Origin: an uncultured Leucothrix sp.
GTDB taxonomy: Bacteria > Pseudomonadota > Gammaproteobacteria > Thiotrichales > Thiotrichaceae
Length of the DNA stretch: 8,807 nucleotides
Assembly: GCA_937923375.1 (NCBI GenBank)
Contig: CALAJG010000234.1
Coordinates: forward strand, 1-8,807
Direction: 5' to 3'
Under the pieces are notes generated by a model. That model made no database searches. It saw nothing but the letters and a program-made list of their open reading frames with translations, and was not told where the DNA came from. The position numbers were made by a program, and so were the translations under genes. Of the stretch, positions 6,930 to 8,807 are shown piece by piece (the first letter of the stretch is position 1; each line of letters begins with the position of its first letter).

Positions 6930-8737
6930 TAGGACCCTCCTTTAAGCTTTGCAACTGCTTGTTTACCTGGCAAATCATCCGGTGGAATATCTAATACACG
7001 CAGGCTGCTAGACATGATTTTAGAGAACATAGGGGCCACTAAACGGCCGCCTGTCGCACGTTCTACACGAGGCTCATCCAGCATAACGGCCACCACTAAT
7101 CGAGGATCACTGGCTGGCGCAAGACCAATAAAACTCACCACTCTGCGGTCTCGGCGGTATTTCTTGTTAATGTATTTAAAAGCAGTACCCGTCTTGCCAG
7201 CTACTTTATAACCGTCAATCATCGCCAATTTGCCGGTAGCACCTTCTCTCACCACTGCAGTCATCATGCGCAATACGGCTTTGGCATTCTCAGGCTTCAT
7301 GATGCGACGACCGACTGTCTCTTCCGTTTGCTTAAGAAGTCTCGCCGGAACCAAAATACCTTCATTGGCAAATACAGTATACGCTTGAGCAATCTGTAAT
7401 AAACTAACAGACAAGCCATAACCATAACCGTGAGAGGCCCTGTCTACCTTACCCCAATCTTCATAGTAACTTAGACCGCCCACTGTTTCTGTTGGTGCGC
7501 CTGAACCAGGTCGTAAGCCAAAGCCAGCCCGGTTTAAAAACTTCCAATGCTCCTTTGGTTCCATCAATAGAGCAACTTTAGAAGCACCAACGTTACTGGA
7601 CTTTGCCAATACCAAATCCAGCGTCAAATCCCCATAATCTCTTGGATCCTGGACTTTAGTTTTTCCTAGCTCAAGATAACCAGGCGAGGTATTTATCGAA
7701 ACATCTGGCCCGATCACTCGCGCCTCAAGCGCTGCCGCAATGGTTAATGGCTTTATAGTTGAACCCGGCTCAAACGCGTCCATCACCGCACGATTACGAT
7801 AATTCTCGGCTTTAAGCTTATTACGTGCATTAGGGTTGAATCCCGGCATGTTAGCCAAAGCTAAAATCTCGCCAGTGCGAGAATCCATCACGACAACTGC
7901 GCCCGCCTTCGCGCTCAATTGATGCACTTGTTCTTTCAGTATCTTGTAAGCTTGATACTGAATGCGGCGATCGATACTGAGACTAACATTTTGCCCAGGA
8001 ATCATTCGCTCGACTTGCTCAACGTCTTCTATCAGTCGGGAAGCACCATCCTGGATTACTTTCTTCTTACCCTGCTGGCCTGCCAAACGCTCATTCATTG
8101 AGCGTTCGATACCCTCAACACCAGCATCTTCGATATTTGTAAAGCCAATAACATGCGAGATCGCTTCTGCCATCGGGTAAAAACGACGGTATTCATTTTG
8201 CGAACCAACACCTGGTATCTTCAAGTCTGTAATTGACTTAGCTTTTTCTGGCGAAACCTGACGCAGCAAATATACAAATTGCTTTGTGCTATTTTGTGAC
8301 AATAGCCTTGTCAGCCCACCTTTTTTCATGCCTAGCGTTTTACGCAACTTCAGTAAATTAACGTCTAACTCATCAAGTTGATTGCGGCCTTTAACTGCAA
8401 TATTCTCATCAGGATCTGCTGCCGCTTCCCGAATTAAATTCCGCTCCATAAAGAACTTAGTGGGGTCCACCCATACAGACTCGACTGGTGAACTAATCGC
8501 CAACGCTTCATCATTACGGTCAGTAATCATTCCTCTGTAAGGCGGAATTGTCATTGTTCTAAGCTGACGCTTGTCAGCTTGAGCCTGAAGCCATTGTTGT
8601 TGAAAAATCTCCAAATAACCTGCACGCAACAACATCACCACGATTCCGGCAAGCAGCAATAGCAACAGCGCTAAGCGTCTGCCCCGATAAACCGGAGAAA
8701 TCAATGCTGATTGTTTTGTACGTGTACGTCGCGTCAC
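6929..8737 (-). CDS. ftsI: FtsI (PBP3), septal peptidoglycan transpeptidase
   Basis: A 602-residue class B penicillin-binding protein (E. coli FtsI has 588) that crosslinks septal peptidoglycan in the periplasm as partner of FtsW. A short Arg/Lys-rich cytoplasmic tail (1-21) precedes one membrane segment (about 22-38). The PBP dimer/pedestal domain includes PPYRGMITDRN (65-75), RRFYP (184-188) and IGFTN (197-201). The transpeptidase domain has the nucleophile S326 with K329 in FEPGSTIKP, the SSN triad (380-382), GYGYGLSVSLLQ (437-448) and KTGTAF (515-520), so all three active-site motifs are intact. The start is GTG at 8735-8737, overlapping the ftsL stop as GTGA. The next in-frame Met lies inside the membrane segment, so GTG is needed to keep the N-terminal tail. 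The only Shine-Dalgarno candidate is AAGGG at 8748-8752, 10 nt away. The segment at about 98-147 is longer and more charged than in E. coli. Confidence 0.98.
   Translation of the reverse strand: MTRRTRTKQSALISPVYRGRRLALLLLLLAGIVVMLLRAGYLEIFQQQWLQAQADKRQLRTMTIPPYRGMITDRNDEALAISSPVESVWVDPTKFFMERNLIREAAADPDENIAVKGRNQLDELDVNLLKLRKTLGMKKGGLTRLLSQNSTKQFVYLLRQVSPEKAKSITDLKIPGVGSQNEYRRFYPMAEAISHVIGFTNIEDAGVEGIERSMNERLAGQQGKKKVIQDGASRLIEDVEQVERMIPGQNVSLSIDRRIQYQAYKILKEQVHQLSAKAGAVVVMDSRTGEILALANMPGFNPNARNKLKAENYRNRAVMDAFEPGSTIKPLTIAAALEARVIGPDVSINTSPGYLELGKTKVQDPRDYGDLTLDLVLAKSSNVGASKVALLMEPKEHWKFLNRAGFGLRPGSGAPTETVGGLSYYEDWGKVDRASHGYGYGLSVSLLQIAQAYTVFANEGILVPARLLKQTEETVGRRIMKPENAKAVLRMMTAVVREGATGKLAMIDGYKVAGKTGTAFKYINKKYRRDRRVVSFIGLAPASDPRLVVAVMLDEPRVERATGGRLVAPMFSKIMSSSLRVLDIPPDDLPGKQAVAKLKGGS
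6936..6942 (-). promoter_or_regulatory. Strong ribosome binding site of murE
   Basis: AAGGAGG on the minus strand, 6 nt before the murE ATG and inside the last codons of ftsI. It is the best Shine-Dalgarno match among the junctions here, suggesting that murE can start translation on its own as well as by coupling. Confidence 0.75.
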
Positions 8738-8807
8738 TCTCGAATCACCCTTATGTCCACTGCACGTGGAATATGCATTCCTAATTTACGTCTTGCCTGT
8801 GCTTCAA
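8734..8807 (-). CDS. ftsL: FtsL, division protein (C-terminal end only)
   Basis: The right edge of the window reads in frame into the ftsI start and ends at a TGA at 8734-8736. The visible 23 codons give EAQARRKLGMHIP followed by RAVDIRVIRE. A basic helix ending in a (K/R)LGM(H/R)xP-type turn is typical of FtsL C termini. FtsL is a small bitopic protein of the FtsQLB complex that activates FtsWI at the septum, and it lies directly upstream of ftsI in gammaproteobacterial dcw clusters. The fragment is too short to prove the family alone, so the call rests mainly on position, the GTGA overlap with ftsI and this end motif. The membrane segment and leucine-rich coiled coil lie outside the window. 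Confidence 0.85.
   Translation of the reverse strand, partial: EAQARRKLGMHIPRAVDIRVIRE

Noticed and set aside
1..8807. Search for mobile elements, CRISPR repeats, tRNA/rRNA or a foreign gene cassette inserted in the cluster.
   Set aside because: Coding is continuous in canonical dcw order with no inserted gene, no regular repeat array and no gap larger than 4 nt.

Overview
The window is a continuous stretch of the dcw (division and cell wall) cluster, read entirely from the minus strand. In transcription order it runs ftsL (3' end only), ftsI, murE, murF, mraY, murD, ftsW, murG (5' end only). This is the classic order known from Escherichia coli and other Gammaproteobacteria. The protein sequences also look gammaproteobacterial: MraY in particular keeps nearly all the family blocks in the E. 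coli/Pseudomonas form. The base composition looks slightly below 50% G+C by eye. I cannot name a genus; a marine or environmental gammaproteobacterium is a guess.

Layout, right to left: 8734-8807 is the end of ftsL. 6929-8737 is ftsI (PBP3 transpeptidase, GTG start). 5397-6929 is murE, meso-diaminopimelate type by its DNPR motif. 4006-5400 is murF, 2912-4012 mraY, 1561-2907 murD, 260-1567 ftsW, and 1-260 the first 86 codons of murG. The coding is gapless. Six of the seven junctions overlap (4, 1, 4, 7, 7 and 1 nt) and the seventh has a 4-nt gap. This suggests one polycistronic message with strong translational coupling. No intergenic stretch is long enough to hold a promoter or terminator, and no RNA gene, mobile element or CRISPR array is visible.

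The genes cover the middle of peptidoglycan precursor synthesis and its use at the septum. MurD, MurE and MurF add D-Glu, meso-DAP and D-Ala-D-Ala to the UDP-MurNAc peptide in the cytoplasm. MraY moves phospho-MurNAc-pentapeptide onto undecaprenyl phosphate to give lipid I, and MurG adds GlcNAc to give lipid II. FtsW polymerises and FtsI crosslinks the glycan at the division site, with FtsL as part of the FtsQLB activating complex.

No novel system was found; this is an ordinary, intact housekeeping region. The points worth a second look are small: a strongly basic C-terminal extension on FtsW with a 15-codon internal echo, a non-standard residue in the FtsW QPSE-type block, a TGTDGKTS nucleotide-binding loop in MurE, and an extra charged segment in the N-terminal half of FtsI.
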